A stretch of DNA of 48,282 bases from NCBI GenBank assembly GCA_028281235.1, contig JANQKG010000039.1:1-48282 (forward strand). The letters run 5' to 3'. The position numbers and the translations under genes are program-made. Positions 37,528 to 45,614 of this stretch are shown in pieces. The first letter of the stretch is position 1; every line of letters begins with the position of its first letter. Origin of the DNA: Afifellaceae bacterium (GTDB lineage Bacteria > Pseudomonadota > Alphaproteobacteria > Rhizobiales > Afifellaceae). The notes under the pieces are model-generated. The model saw only the letters and a list, made by a program, of their open reading frames with translations. It did not search any database and was not told the origin of the DNA.

Positions 37528-38799
37528 TTGACCCGAGAGTTCTTCCCGATCGGATGGTTCCATCACCTCGGTCTGACCCGCGGAGCGATTGCGGCCATGG
37601 CGACCATGGTCACGGTGGGCGTCGCCGTCAGCCTTTTACCGCCGCTTCTGTCGCTCAATCTGGCCGAGCGCGGCATCTCGGAGCGCACGATCGGATTGCT
37701 GGTCGCGACGATCGCCTTGGCCTCGCTGGGCATCACGCCGGTGGCGTCGCGCATTGCCGGAACGTTCGGCATCGCGCCTGTGATCATGGTTTGCACGATC
37801 TGCGCGGCGCTTCTCATGCCGTTCGCCTGGATCATTCAATCGGTCGCCCTGCTCTTTCCGCTCGCCCTTCTCTACGGGGCGGCGATGACGCTCTGCTTCA
37901 CGCTGTCGGAATATTGGATCAACGCGGTGACGCCCGACCATCGCCGCGGTCTCGTGATGGGCATCTACGCCACCGTTCTGTCGCTCGGCTTTGCGGTCGG
38001 GCCGGCGATCATCGCGTTGCTGGGCTCGGCATCCATCCTGCCGTTTCTGGTCGGCTCCGCGATCATGCTGATCTCGGCCCTTCCGGCGTTTGTTGCGCGA
38101 GACGCCTCGCCGGACTTCAGCGAAGCGCCGAGCCGGCCGTTCGCCGCCTTCATCTTCGCCATTCCGGTGGCGACGATCGGCGTCTTTGTCTTCGCCATGT
38201 CGGAGCAAAGCGGATTCGCCTTCCTGCCGCTATGGGGCCGGCATCTCGGCTTCGGCATCGAGGCCGCCGTGCTTCTGCCGTCGGCCATGGTGTTGGGCAA
38301 CGTGATCTTCCAGATTCCGCTCGGCCTGCTCGCCGACCGCATCGACCGGCGCGCGGTGCTTCTGGGCTGCGGGCTCCTCGGCGCGGGCGGTATGGCGGCG
38401 GCCTGGGCGGTGTCTGACACGGCGTTGCCGCTGATGGCCGTGCTTCTGCTCTGGGGTGGAGCGAGCGCCGGCATCTACACCGTCGGGCTGGCGCACCTCG
38501 CCTCGCGCTTCACCGGCGCCAATCTCGCCAGCGCCAATGCGGCATTCATCTTCTGCTACGCGCTCGGCATGCTTGTCGGGCCCGTGGTGACCGGCGACGC
38601 CATGACACGCGCGCCCACATTAGGGCTGCCGCTGGTCTTGGGAACGGCATTTGCGCTTTATGCGGCGATCGTGGCGCTTCGCATGGTCACGCAGCGCGGC
38701 GAGCACGCATCCGTCGCCGCACCGCCAGCCGATGGGCGGAACGCCCTGCCCCCCGAGTCCGCCGCTTCGACTGATCCTAGAAGTGGAACTCGAAGCTGA
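37528..38799 (+). CDS. MFS transporter
   Basis: This 423-residue protein has twelve hydrophobic segments of the major facilitator type. The first half includes VSLLPPLLSLNLAERGIS and the loop motif VASRIAGTFGIAPVIM. ALLYGAAMTLCFTLSEYWINAVTPDHRRGLVMGIYAT (about 111-148) is distinctive of a subgroup of sugar-efflux/YcaD-like transporters. The second half has GLLADRIDRRAVLLGCG. The start is a TTG at 37528 with GGAG five nt upstream; an internal ATG at residue 24 would cut the first helix. The 3' end overlaps the convergent SH3 gene by 23 nt. The substrate is unknown. Confidence 0.87.
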   Translation: MTREFFPIGWFHHLGLTRGAIAAMATMVTVGVAVSLLPPLLSLNLAERGISERTIGLLVATIALASLGITPVASRIAGTFGIAPVIMVCTICAALLMPFAWIIQSVALLFPLALLYGAAMTLCFTLSEYWINAVTPDHRRGLVMGIYATVLSLGFAVGPAIIALLGSASILPFLVGSAIMLISALPAFVARDASPDFSEAPSRPFAAFIFAIPVATIGVFVFAMSEQSGFAFLPLWGRHLGFGIEAAVLLPSAMVLGNVIFQIPLGLLADRIDRRAVLLGCGLLGAGGMAAAWAVSDTALPLMAVLLLWGGASAGIYTVGLAHLASRFTGANLASANAAFIFCYALGMLVGPVVTGDAMTRAPTLGLPLVLGTAFALYAAIVALRMVTQRGEHASVAAPPADGRNALPPESAASTDPRSGTRS

Positions 38800-39202
38800 A
38801 GCCGCCGTGCCGATGACGCCGGTAGTAGCGGCGGTCATACCGGCGCGGCCAGCCGTAATAGTCATCATAGTACGGCCGATAATGGCGCCGATAGACCGGC
38901 GGGTGCGGAACCGGGACGGCTGGCACATAGACCCGCGGGGGCGCGGGCCGATAGCCGCCTACCGTAATGTAGCGTCCGGAGGCAAATCCCCGGCGCCCGG
39001 CGTAGCCGACCTCGCACCATCGGCGGCAGGAATAGACATGCACCGACGCGCCTGCGGGGATTGTCAGTATCTTGCCGCAGCCGGTGCTGGGGCAAACGCG
39101 CATGTTGACATTGCCCGTGGCCCAGCCGGTGGCCGCACTGGCGGCGGAGGCGGCCATCACGCCGGCAACACTCACAGCGTAGAACAATGGACGAAGTCTC
39201 AC
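38777..39202 (-). CDS. Secreted bacterial SH3-domain protein
   Basis: This 141-residue precursor has a signal peptide cleaved near SAASA-AT (residue 23). A small SH3-like domain follows: TGNVNMRVCPSTGCGKILTIPAGASVHVYSCRRWCEVGYAGRRGFASGRYITV, with four Cys that could form disulfides. The C-terminal third is a low-complexity Tyr/Arg/Pro/His tail (RRHYRPYYDDYYGWPRRY). Such proteins are typical of Rhizobiales and may bind cell wall or other surface polymers. It is convergent with the MFS gene and divergent from rpmG. The role is unknown. Confidence 0.87.
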   Translation of the reverse strand: MRLRPLFYAVSVAGVMAASAASAATGWATGNVNMRVCPSTGCGKILTIPAGASVHVYSCRRWCEVGYAGRRGFASGRYITVGGYRPAPPRVYVPAVPVPHPPVYRRHYRPYYDDYYGWPRRYDRRYYRRHRHGGFSFEFHF

Positions 39203-39267
39203 TTCCGTCTCCCAGGCATGAGTTCGACGTTGGTCTGAGAGAACATCGCGATCGCACCGCGATTCCC

Positions 39268-39281
39268 TTGACGTACGTCAA
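39268..39281. promoter_or_regulatory. FixK/Fnr-like palindrome between the SH3 gene and rpmG
   Basis: TTGACGTACGTCAA is a perfect 14-bp palindrome matching the FixK/Fnr-type layout TTGA-N6-TCAA. It lies about 67 nt before the SH3 start and 110 nt before rpmG. A palindrome of this length is expected a few times by chance in such a window, so the call is weak. Confidence 0.3.
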
Positions 39282-39390
39282 CGAGTACAGCGGGCAGATG
39301 CTGAACGCCAGCTGAACAAGTCAGGGCCTTGACTTACCGGGCCTGAGCGGTCATCTCACCGTCAAGATTGCAGACCGATAGGGACCCGCG

Positions 39391-39558
39391 ATGGCCAAGG
39401 CCACCACTGTCAAGATTCGCCTCGTCAGCGAGGAAGGCACCGGCTTCTTCTACGTGGCGAAGAAGAATACGCGTACCATGACCGACAAGCTCTCGCTTCG
39501 GAAATACGACCCGAAGGCGAAGAAGCACGTCATGTTCAAGGAAGCAAAGATCAAATAA
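39391..39558 (+). CDS. rpmG: 50S ribosomal protein L33
   Basis: This 55-residue basic protein has the standard L33 sequence: [20 protein letters not shown], then the [30 protein letters not shown] end. It lacks the CxxC zinc pair, as is normal for alphaproteobacterial L33. It is monocistronic and followed by a strong intrinsic terminator. The upstream GATAGGGACCCGCG provides only a weak Shine-Dalgarno. Confidence 0.96.
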   Translation: MAKATTVKIRLVSEEGTGFFYVAKKNTRTMTDKLSLRKYDPKAKKHVMFKEAKIK

Positions 39559-39580
39559 AGCGGAAGCACCGTATGTTCAA

Positions 39581-39606
39581 AGGGCGCCTCACGGGCGCCT
39601 TTTTTT
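39581..39606 (+). terminator. Rho-independent terminator of rpmG
   Basis: GGCGCC (39583-39588) pairs with GGCGCC (39594-39599), extended by G-U and A-U pairs, with a 5-nt loop and seven T (39600-39606). Confidence 0.85.
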
Positions 39607-39940
39607 GTCCGCGGGCCTCGGATCTTTTGCTTAGAGACAAAGTGGCCGGCCGGAGCGTGGCTGTACGAGGAGGCCACTCACCACGTCCGACCGGCCGACC
39701 CCACGGACCCAGGAGATGCGGCGGACCTGAGCAAATCCATGGGGTATCGCATGTTTCGGCGGGACCGCACGTTCACTGCCACCCCGCACGCGCAATCAAG
39801 CGCAGGTAGCGGCGCTTTTCTACCGAATGGTTCACACTTGGTTAAAACTATAATGAAATTCGAAAGGTTAGACCGGCCGAAAGGTCGCAGTCTTCGCCTA
39901 TCGGTTTGAAAAAACTAACGTTTTAAGCGAATTCTGTTGC
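39607..39940. other. Intergenic region between rpmG and pleD
   Basis: No gene was seen here. The left part is GC-rich with a local inverted pair AGTGGCC/GGCCACT (39640-39680). From about 39820 it turns AT-rich, with AAAACTATAATG containing TATAAT and a small hairpin GACCGGCCGAAAGGTC (39872-39887). The TATAAT may be a promoter remnant reading away from any annotated start. Confidence 0.5.
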
Positions 39941-41305
39941 CTATGCGGCGCTGGCCACGACCCGGTTCCGACCGGCGCGCTTGGCAGCATAAAGGGCGTT
40001 GTCGGCACGCTTGATAAGCGTCTCGGCGGTATCGGTCGCCCCTTGCCATTCCGCGATGCCGATGCTGACGGTCACGGACGATACGCCGGACCGAGTCTTG
40101 AACGGCACTTTCTCGACATCGCTTCGCAGCCGTTCAGCCACAGCGGCGGCGAATTCGCGATCCGTCTCCGGCATGACAAGCAGAAACTCTTCGCCGCCAT
40201 AGCGCGCCACCAGATCGATGCCGCGCACGCCGCGGCTGATGCGGTCGGCGAATTCTCTGAGGACGTCGTCGCCGGCGTCATGGCCGTGCGTATCGTTGAC
40301 GTCCTTGAAGTGGTCGATGTCGAAAATCAAAACGCAGACGGGCTTCGCCGTCGCCTCAGCACGCGCCGCGGCCGAGCGGAGATGCGCGTCGAGATAGCGG
40401 CGATTGTAGAGGCCCGTCAGCGGGTCGGTGATTGCGAGCTCCACGGCGCTGGAGACCATGTTGCGCAGCCGGTCCTGATAGCGCTTGCGGCGCAATTGCG
40501 TGCGTACGCGCGCGCGCAGCTCGTTTTCGTCGATCGGGCGTATGACGTAGTCGTTGACGCCGAGGTCAAGCGCCCGCGTCACCTGCGACGTCTCGTCGGC
40601 ATCGGTGATGAGCAGCACCGGCGTCTGCCGCAACCGATCGATGGTCTTGATCTGGGTGCAAAGACGCAGGCCATCGCCGGCCTTGAGTGACAGGCTGATG
40701 ATGAAGAGGTCGAAATCGGAGCGCTCCGCCACCAGAACGGCGTCGGCGGGATCGGCCGTTACCTGGACAGCGAGGGGATGCTGCAGCGCTTTGCGGATAC
40801 GCTGCGTAGAATTCTCGCGATCGTCGACCACGAGGACATTGCCGGCAATCTCGTTGGGGTCGGTCAGGATTTCCGCCGGATTGATGCCGACCGATTGCAT
40901 GGTGGCGGCGCGAAGCTCCAGCTCATCGGTCACCATCTTCAAGCGCACGAGGCTCTTCACGCGCGCCAGGAGCGAGGTTTCGCTGACGGGCTTGGTCAGA
41001 AATTCGTCGGCGCCGGCCTCCAGCCCCCTCACCCGGTCTTCCGGCTGATCAAGCGACGTCACCATAACCACCGGAATGTTGGCCGTGCTTGGATTGGCCT
41101 TGAGCTTGGCGCAAACCTCATAGCCGGACAGGTCCGGCATCATCACGTCAAGCAGCACAAGGTCGACGCGTTCGGTTTCGGCGATGTCGAGGGCGGAGCG
41201 ACCGTTGGTCGCCGTGCGCACCTCGAAATATTCCGCGCGCAGCCGCGCCTCCAAGAGGCGCACATTGGCGGCGATGTCATCGACGACGAGGATGCGTGCT
41301 GTCAC
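39941..41305 (-). CDS. pleD: Response regulator/diguanylate cyclase PleD
   Basis: PleD makes cyclic di-GMP to drive the motile-to-sessile transition. The 454-residue protein has two receiver domains and a GGDEF domain. REC1 (ILVVDDIAANVRLLEARL, LLDVMMPDLSGYEV with the phospho-Asp) is intact. REC2 (VLVVDDRENSTQRIRKAL) has lost its acceptor Asp motif (FDLFIISLSL), as in the known PleD adaptor domain. The active site is GGEEF (370-374), and the allosteric I-site RGID lies five residues upstream. It follows divK by 13 nt, the usual operon, in which DivJ/PleC-type kinases would phosphorylate both. Confidence 0.96.
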   Translation of the reverse strand: MTARILVVDDIAANVRLLEARLRAEYFEVRTATNGRSALDIAETERVDLVLLDVMMPDLSGYEVCAKLKANPSTANIPVVMVTSLDQPEDRVRGLEAGADEFLTKPVSETSLLARVKSLVRLKMVTDELELRAATMQSVGINPAEILTDPNEIAGNVLVVDDRENSTQRIRKALQHPLAVQVTADPADAVLVAERSDFDLFIISLSLKAGDGLRLCTQIKTIDRLRQTPVLLITDADETSQVTRALDLGVNDYVIRPIDENELRARVRTQLRRKRYQDRLRNMVSSAVELAITDPLTGLYNRRYLDAHLRSAAARAEATAKPVCVLIFDIDHFKDVNDTHGHDAGDDVLREFADRISRGVRGIDLVARYGGEEFLLVMPETDREFAAAVAERLRSDVEKVPFKTRSGVSSVTVSIGIAEWQGATDTAETLIKRADNALYAAKRAGRNRVVASAA

Positions 41306-41318
41306 CTGATGTGGGTCC

Positions 41319-41696
41319 TCAGTCCTGCGCTTCGTCCAGATAGGACTTCACGGTCTCAATAAAGGTGGCGACGGAGATCGGCTTGGAGAGATATCCTTCG
41401 CAGCCGCCCTGCCGGATGCGCTCTTCGTCGCCCTTCATGGCAAAGGCGGTCACGGCGATCACCGGAATGTGCTTCAGCGCGTCGTCCTGTTTGATGCGCT
41501 TGGTGACTTCCAGACCGGAGATCTCGGGCAGTTGGATGTCCATGATGATGAGGTCGGGACGCTGCTCCTTCAGCGCGTCCAGCGCCTCATAGCCGTTGTG
41601 CATGGGCATGGTGCTGTAACCGTTGGCCTGCAACAGGTCGTTGAAGAGCTTCATGTTGAGGTCATTGTCCTCAACGATCATGACCGTCTTTGCCAC
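41319..41696 (-). CDS. divK: Single-domain response regulator DivK
   Basis: DivK is an essential polarity and cell-cycle regulator; its phosphorylated form inhibits the CckA-CtrA relay. The 125-residue protein is one receiver domain: [20 protein letters not shown], phospho-Asp53 in [13 protein letters not shown], and [29 protein letters not shown] with the conserved Thr and Lys. The GTG at 41696 places the acceptor Asp at residue 53, as in Caulobacter; another GTG at 41702 has closer spacing to AAGGAG. The longer open frame upstream lacks conserved residues. It leads the divK-pleD operon. Confidence 0.95.
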   Translation of the reverse strand: MAKTVMIVEDNDLNMKLFNDLLQANGYSTMPMHNGYEALDALKEQRPDLIIMDIQLPEISGLEVTKRIKQDDALKHIPVIAVTAFAMKGDEERIRQGGCEGYLSKPISVATFIETVKSYLDEAQD

Positions 41697-41712
41697 GACC
41701 ACAGCACTCCTT

Positions 41713-41763
41713 GGTCTGCTCGGTTCTGGGGTCTGCCCGGTTCTGGGGTCTGCCCGGTTTTGG
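41713..41763. repeat. 17-bp tandem repeat in the divK leader
   Basis: CGGTTCTGGGGTCTGCC occurs twice in perfect tandem (41721-41737 and 41738-41754), flanked by a partial GGTCTGCT on the left and CGGTTTTGG on the right. It lies 16 nt upstream of the divK start, within its probable 5' leader or promoter. Confidence 0.85.
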
Positions 41764-41901
41764 CGGTGGTATCTGATTCCGCCGCCCGCACGCATGTTGC
41801 GTCAACGGCGCTTAAAGAATCACCAATGAAGCGCAAGAATTACGGTGAACATAGGCAAAACAACGGCCGCGCCAAATCAGCCATATCCAGGCTTGCCGGA
41901 G

Positions 41902-43224
41902 ATGGCGGAGCGCCGCAAAGTGCCGTGCGTGGACACTGAAACGGTCACGCTCTGCCGCGATTGCCTGGCGCGCTTCGCCGGGACCGCTCAGCGCTGCACA
42001 CAATGCGGGGGGCCGCGATTGGTGTCGCATGGCGAGCTTCTGACGCTCACGATCGCCCATGTGGATTGCGACGCGTTTTACGCGACGGTGGAGAAACGCG
42101 ACAATCCGGCGCTCGCCGACAAGCCCGTCATTGTCGGCGGCGGCCGCCGTGGCGTGGTGTCCGCCGCCTGCTACGTCGCGCGCACTTTCGGCGTGCATTC
42201 GGCAATGCCGATGTTCAAGGCTCTCAGGGCCTGTCCACACGCCATCGTGATTGCGCCCGACATGGAGAAATATGCGCGCGTCGGCCGCGAGGTGCGCGAA
42301 TTGATGCTGGCGCTCACGCCGGCAGTGGAGCCGCTCTCCATCGACGAGGCGTTTCTCGATCTCTCCGGCACGGAGCGTGTGCACGGCGCGCCGGCGGCGG
42401 TGGTGCTGGCCGACTTTCAGCAACGCGTGGAGCGCAAGATCGGCGTCACCGCCTCCGTCGGCCTCAGCCACTCAAAGTTCCTGGCCAAGATCGCCTCCGA
42501 TCTCGACAAGCCCCGCGGCTTTTCGGTGATCGGGCGGGCGGAGACGCTGACCTTCCTTGCCGAGCAGCCGGTATCGATCATCTGGGGCGTCGGCAAAGCC
42601 ATGCAGAGCCGCCTGGCGCGCGACGGCGTGCGGCGCATCGCCGACCTACAGAAGCAAGACGAAACGATTCTGGCCAAGCGCTATGGCGCGATCGGGATAC
42701 GCCTGGCGCAACTGGCGCGCGGCGAGGATCACCGGAGCGTGAAGGCGGACCGCAAGGCCAAGAGCATCTCCAACGAGACCACGTTCGACCGAGACTACAG
42801 CGACGCGCAAGAATTGCTGCCGCGGCTCAGGCGTCTGAGTGAACGCGTGTCTGAGCGGCTGAAGCGGCAGGGCATCTCTGGGCAATTGGTGACGCTGAAG
42901 CTGAAGAGCGCTGACCATCGGCTGCGCACGCGCAGCGTCCACCTCGACTCACGCACCAGCCTGGCGGACCGCATCTTTCGCGCCGCGCGCCAATTGCTAC
43001 TGCGCGAGCTTGACGGGACGGCGTTCCGGCTGATCGGCGTTGGCGTCAGCGAGCTCGGCGATGCCGCGCTTGCCGAAGATGCCGATCTGATCGATGCGGA
43101 TGCCGGCCGGCGCGCGAAGGCGGAGGAAGCGATGGACGAGATCCGCGATCGCTATGGCCGCGACGGTCTACAGCTCGGACTGACCTTCGCCTCGAAAGAG
43201 ACGCGCGGCAAACCGTCAGCGTGA
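41902..43224 (+). CDS. dinB: DNA polymerase IV with N-terminal zinc-ribbon extension
   Basis: This Y-family polymerase performs translesion synthesis. The palm motifs are LTIAHVDCDAFYATVEKRDNP (first catalytic Asp) and PLSIDEAFLDLSG (Asp-Glu pair), with CYVARTFGVHSAMPMFKALRACP between. The helix-hairpin-helix is IWGVGKAMQSRLARDGV, and the little finger region follows. An N-terminal extension has Cys18, Cys21, Cys32 and Cys35 in CRDC...CTQC, a likely zinc ribbon seen in alphaproteobacterial DinB2-type enzymes. The ATG at 41902 has GGAG directly before it with little spacing; a GTG at 41845 is the alternative. No canonical C-terminal clamp motif is obvious. It overlaps eipB by 9 nt, convergent. 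Confidence 0.93.
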   Translation: MAERRKVPCVDTETVTLCRDCLARFAGTAQRCTQCGGPRLVSHGELLTLTIAHVDCDAFYATVEKRDNPALADKPVIVGGGRRGVVSAACYVARTFGVHSAMPMFKALRACPHAIVIAPDMEKYARVGREVRELMLALTPAVEPLSIDEAFLDLSGTERVHGAPAAVVLADFQQRVERKIGVTASVGLSHSKFLAKIASDLDKPRGFSVIGRAETLTFLAEQPVSIIWGVGKAMQSRLARDGVRRIADLQKQDETILAKRYGAIGIRLAQLARGEDHRSVKADRKAKSISNETTFDRDYSDAQELLPRLRRLSERVSERLKRQGISGQLVTLKLKSADHRLRTRSVHLDSRTSLADRIFRAARQLLLRELDGTAFRLIGVGVSELGDAALAEDADLIDADAGRRAKAEEAMDEIRDRYGRDGLQLGLTFASKETRGKPSA

Positions 43225-44061
43225 GGGGCAATCGGCGCGAGCGAGTTGCTCCACGTCCTCCAGCGAGGCCGTCAGCGCGTAATCGCCATAATCGAGAAGC
43301 AGGTCGCTGGTGACGCCGTTCTCGTAAAGCGTGAAGCTCATCTGGTAGGCGGGGAGCTCCTCGCCGAGCTGATCGCTTGCCACAGAGTCAGTCTCGAAAT
43401 AGCCGATCGACACAGGCCATTGGCGCAGGCCTGCGCCCAACATGTCGTCATCGGCAGTGGCCGTCGCTTTGCCGATCGCCGCCGTCGCCTCGTCGCTGGT
43501 CTCACCGGAACCGGCGCCTTCATAGACGTCGACAGTGAGGAAATGGCGCTCAGCTCGCGCCGCGTCGAGGATCGCCTGCAGGTGCTGACTGGGGAACAAC
43601 ACGCTGCCGTCAAGCAGAACCGTCTTCTCCGCGGGCGCCTTCAGCGTGACCTCAATGTCGGAGCCGAGACGACGGGCTTCGCCGGTGACGGCCTCGATCG
43701 TCTCCTGGTTCATGGTCGTGCGGGAATCGAAACTATAAAGATCGCCGAGACCCGATTCGAACGTGGATATCTGGAAGTCGAGCTTGCCGAGATTGCCGTC
43801 CTCGTCGCCGACATTGACGACCATCCGCTGGCGCATGGTGTAGCCGTCACAGGAATTGCCGGTCACCTCGAAGACCATCCGGCCGGCGGCGCTCGACACG
43901 CCGGAGCCTTCGTCGGATCGGGCGAGCCTGATGTCGTAGATGGCGCGGTGCGGCGTGATGATGTCGCGCAGATGAGGGGCGCTCTGCCCGCTCGCTTGCG
44001 TTGCGCCAAGCACAACTGAAGCTAAGGTTATGGCGGCCGATATGGGCCGATGACTGCGCAT
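43216..44061 (-). CDS. eipB: Cell envelope integrity protein EipB (DUF1849)
   Basis: This 281-residue periplasmic protein matches DUF1849, named EipB in Brucella, where it forms a spiral beta-barrel and supports envelope integrity. A signal peptide ends near TQASGQ (residues 21-26). The core begins ITPHRAIYDIRLARSDEGSGVSSAAGRMVFEVTGNSCDGY, followed by the TTTFE-like QISTFESG segment and FPSQHLQAILDAAR. Cys71 and Cys278 are positioned for the conserved disulfide. The ATG at 44061 puts the signal peptide at the N-terminus; the longer frame from 44214 was rejected. It stands alone, convergent with dinB. Confidence 0.9.
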   Translation of the reverse strand: MRSHRPISAAITLASVVLGATQASGQSAPHLRDIITPHRAIYDIRLARSDEGSGVSSAAGRMVFEVTGNSCDGYTMRQRMVVNVGDEDGNLGKLDFQISTFESGLGDLYSFDSRTTMNQETIEAVTGEARRLGSDIEVTLKAPAEKTVLLDGSVLFPSQHLQAILDAARAERHFLTVDVYEGAGSGETSDEATAAIGKATATADDDMLGAGLRQWPVSIGYFETDSVASDQLGEELPAYQMSFTLYENGVTSDLLLDYGDYALTASLEDVEQLARADCPSR

Positions 44062-44368
44062 GGCGCCAAAGAGCCCGTTTGAGGACTCCGGCCGCGGCCC
44101 GTGTCGACAGCTGACCGGACGACGGCCTGCCACAAAAAGACCGGTCCCGGGCTCTTGTTCTTTGATTTTTGGAGCCGGAACCGACGAAGTTGGCGCGCGC
44201 GAACGTCTGATCATCCGGTCTCGCAGCGTGAGGTTGATTTTTCAAACAGGCTCTAAGAACTCCAAACTGCGGCAAAAAGAAAGCGATAGACGTGTTGTAC
44301 TTGGCAAATCGTTACCGCTTCTATTGAAGAAGAACGGCTGATCCGTAGCCGATTCTTGTGGAGGGGGC
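44062..44368. other. Divergent intergenic region eipB/ridA
   Basis: No gene was seen in these 307 nt. The eipB side is GC-rich. From about 44220 the sequence is AT-rich, and TTGTAC with CTTCTA 17 nt later (44292-44320) is a weak promoter candidate for ridA. GGAGGGGG sits directly before the ridA ATG. Confidence 0.45.
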
Positions 44369-44836
44369 ATGCAAGAGACAATCGAAGCACGGCTGAAAAG
44401 CATGGGCGTGGCGTTGCCGGATGCGGCCGCGCCGGCGGCGAACTACGTCCCGGTCGTGCGCAGCGGTGACCTTCTTTACGTGTCCGGGCAATTGCCGATG
44501 GGGGCTGCGGGCGTGGAGCATTGCGGACGGCTTGGCGACAATATGTCGGTGGAGGGCGGACGCGACGCAGCACGGCTTTGCGCCATCAACATTCTGGCGC
44601 AAGCCAGGCGCGCGCTCGACGGCGACCTGGAGCGTCTACAGCGCATCGTGCGGATTACCGGCTACGTCACGTCCACGACGGAATTCACCGATCAGCATCT
44701 GGTCATAAACGGCGCGTCGGACTTTTTGGTGGAGGCGCTTGGCGAGCGTGGGCGACATGCGCGGGCCGCCATCGGCGTCATATCTCTTCCGCTGGGCGCT
44801 GCGGTCGAGATCGACGCCATCATCGCCGCACCTTAG
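44369..44836 (+). CDS. RidA family (YjgF/YER057c) protein
   Basis: RidA-type enzymes hydrolyse reactive enamine/imine intermediates released by PLP enzymes. The 155-residue protein belongs to the longer subgroup with NYVPVVRSGDLLYVSGQLPM near the N-terminus, then VEGGRDAARLCAINILAQARRAL and FTDQHLVINGASDFLVEALG. The C-terminal block RHARAAIGVISLPLGAAVEIDAI contains the Arg that binds the carboxylate in active RidA. It is followed after 11 nt by a GDPD gene and probably shares its transcript. Confidence 0.9.
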   Translation: MQETIEARLKSMGVALPDAAAPAANYVPVVRSGDLLYVSGQLPMGAAGVEHCGRLGDNMSVEGGRDAARLCAINILAQARRALDGDLERLQRIVRITGYVTSTTEFTDQHLVINGASDFLVEALGERGRHARAAIGVISLPLGAAVEIDAIIAAP

Positions 44837-44847
44837 GAATTGCAGCA

Positions 44848-45564
44848 ATGAAGCGAGATCGGCTGCGCTGGCTCACGGCCCGGCCGATTGCGCATCGCGG
44901 CTACCATAATTTGGCGCGCGGCAGGCCAGAGAACTCCATCGCCGCATTCGAGGCGGCGATCGCCGCCCATTATGCGATCGAATGCGATCTGCATCCCACC
45001 GCCGACGGCGTCCCAATGGTGTTTCACGACCTCAGCCTGAAGCGCCTCACCGGCGACCAACGCGCCATCCGCGACGTGACTCTTGATGAGCTTCGCGGCC
45101 TGCGCCTGGCGGGAACGCCGGAATGGATCCCCACACTCGACGAGCTGCTGTCCCTGGTAGGAGGCCGTGTGCCGCTCGCGCTTGAGCTGAAGCATGTGCG
45201 GGGCCGCGACGGCACATTTTCGTGGCAGGTCGCGGAGAGCCTGCGCCACTACGCCGGACCTGTGGCCGTCATGTCGTATTCCGCCGCACAGCTCACCGAG
45301 CTTCGGACAGCCAATGCGCGGCTGCCGCAAGGGCTGGTGGCCAAGGGCAATTACAGGCGCGCATTGGCGAACTGGCGCAAAGTCCGACGGCTTGAGGTGG
45401 ATTTCGTGACGTATCGCGTCGGAGACCTGCCAACGCCGATGCCAATTGTCGCACGGCGCCTCTTTGGCATACCTGTGATCTGCTGGACGGTGCGCACGCG
45501 CGAACAGATGGTGGAGGCGCTCCGATGGACCGACCAGGTCACTTTTGAGGGATTTGCGCCTTAG
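44848..45564 (+). CDS. Glycerophosphodiester phosphodiesterase
   Basis: GDPD enzymes hydrolyse glycerophosphodiesters to an alcohol and glycerol-3-phosphate. The 238-residue protein has the TIM-barrel signature: PIAHRGYHNLARGRPENSIAAFEAAI, then ECDLHPTADGVPMVFHDLSLKRLTG with the metal-binding Glu/Asp and His. WIPTLDELLSLV and PLALELKH follow. There is no signal peptide, so it acts in the cytoplasm. The ATG at 44848 has TAGGA nine nt upstream; an overlapping frame reaching back into ridA was rejected. Confidence 0.93.
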   Translation: MKRDRLRWLTARPIAHRGYHNLARGRPENSIAAFEAAIAAHYAIECDLHPTADGVPMVFHDLSLKRLTGDQRAIRDVTLDELRGLRLAGTPEWIPTLDELLSLVGGRVPLALELKHVRGRDGTFSWQVAESLRHYAGPVAVMSYSAAQLTELRTANARLPQGLVAKGNYRRALANWRKVRRLEVDFVTYRVGDLPTPMPIVARRLFGIPVICWTVRTREQMVEALRWTDQVTFEGFAP

Positions 45565-45614
45565 CCCTCGACGATAAAGTTGCGCGGGGAGATGGCCGGC
45601 CTAAGTTCGAGGTC

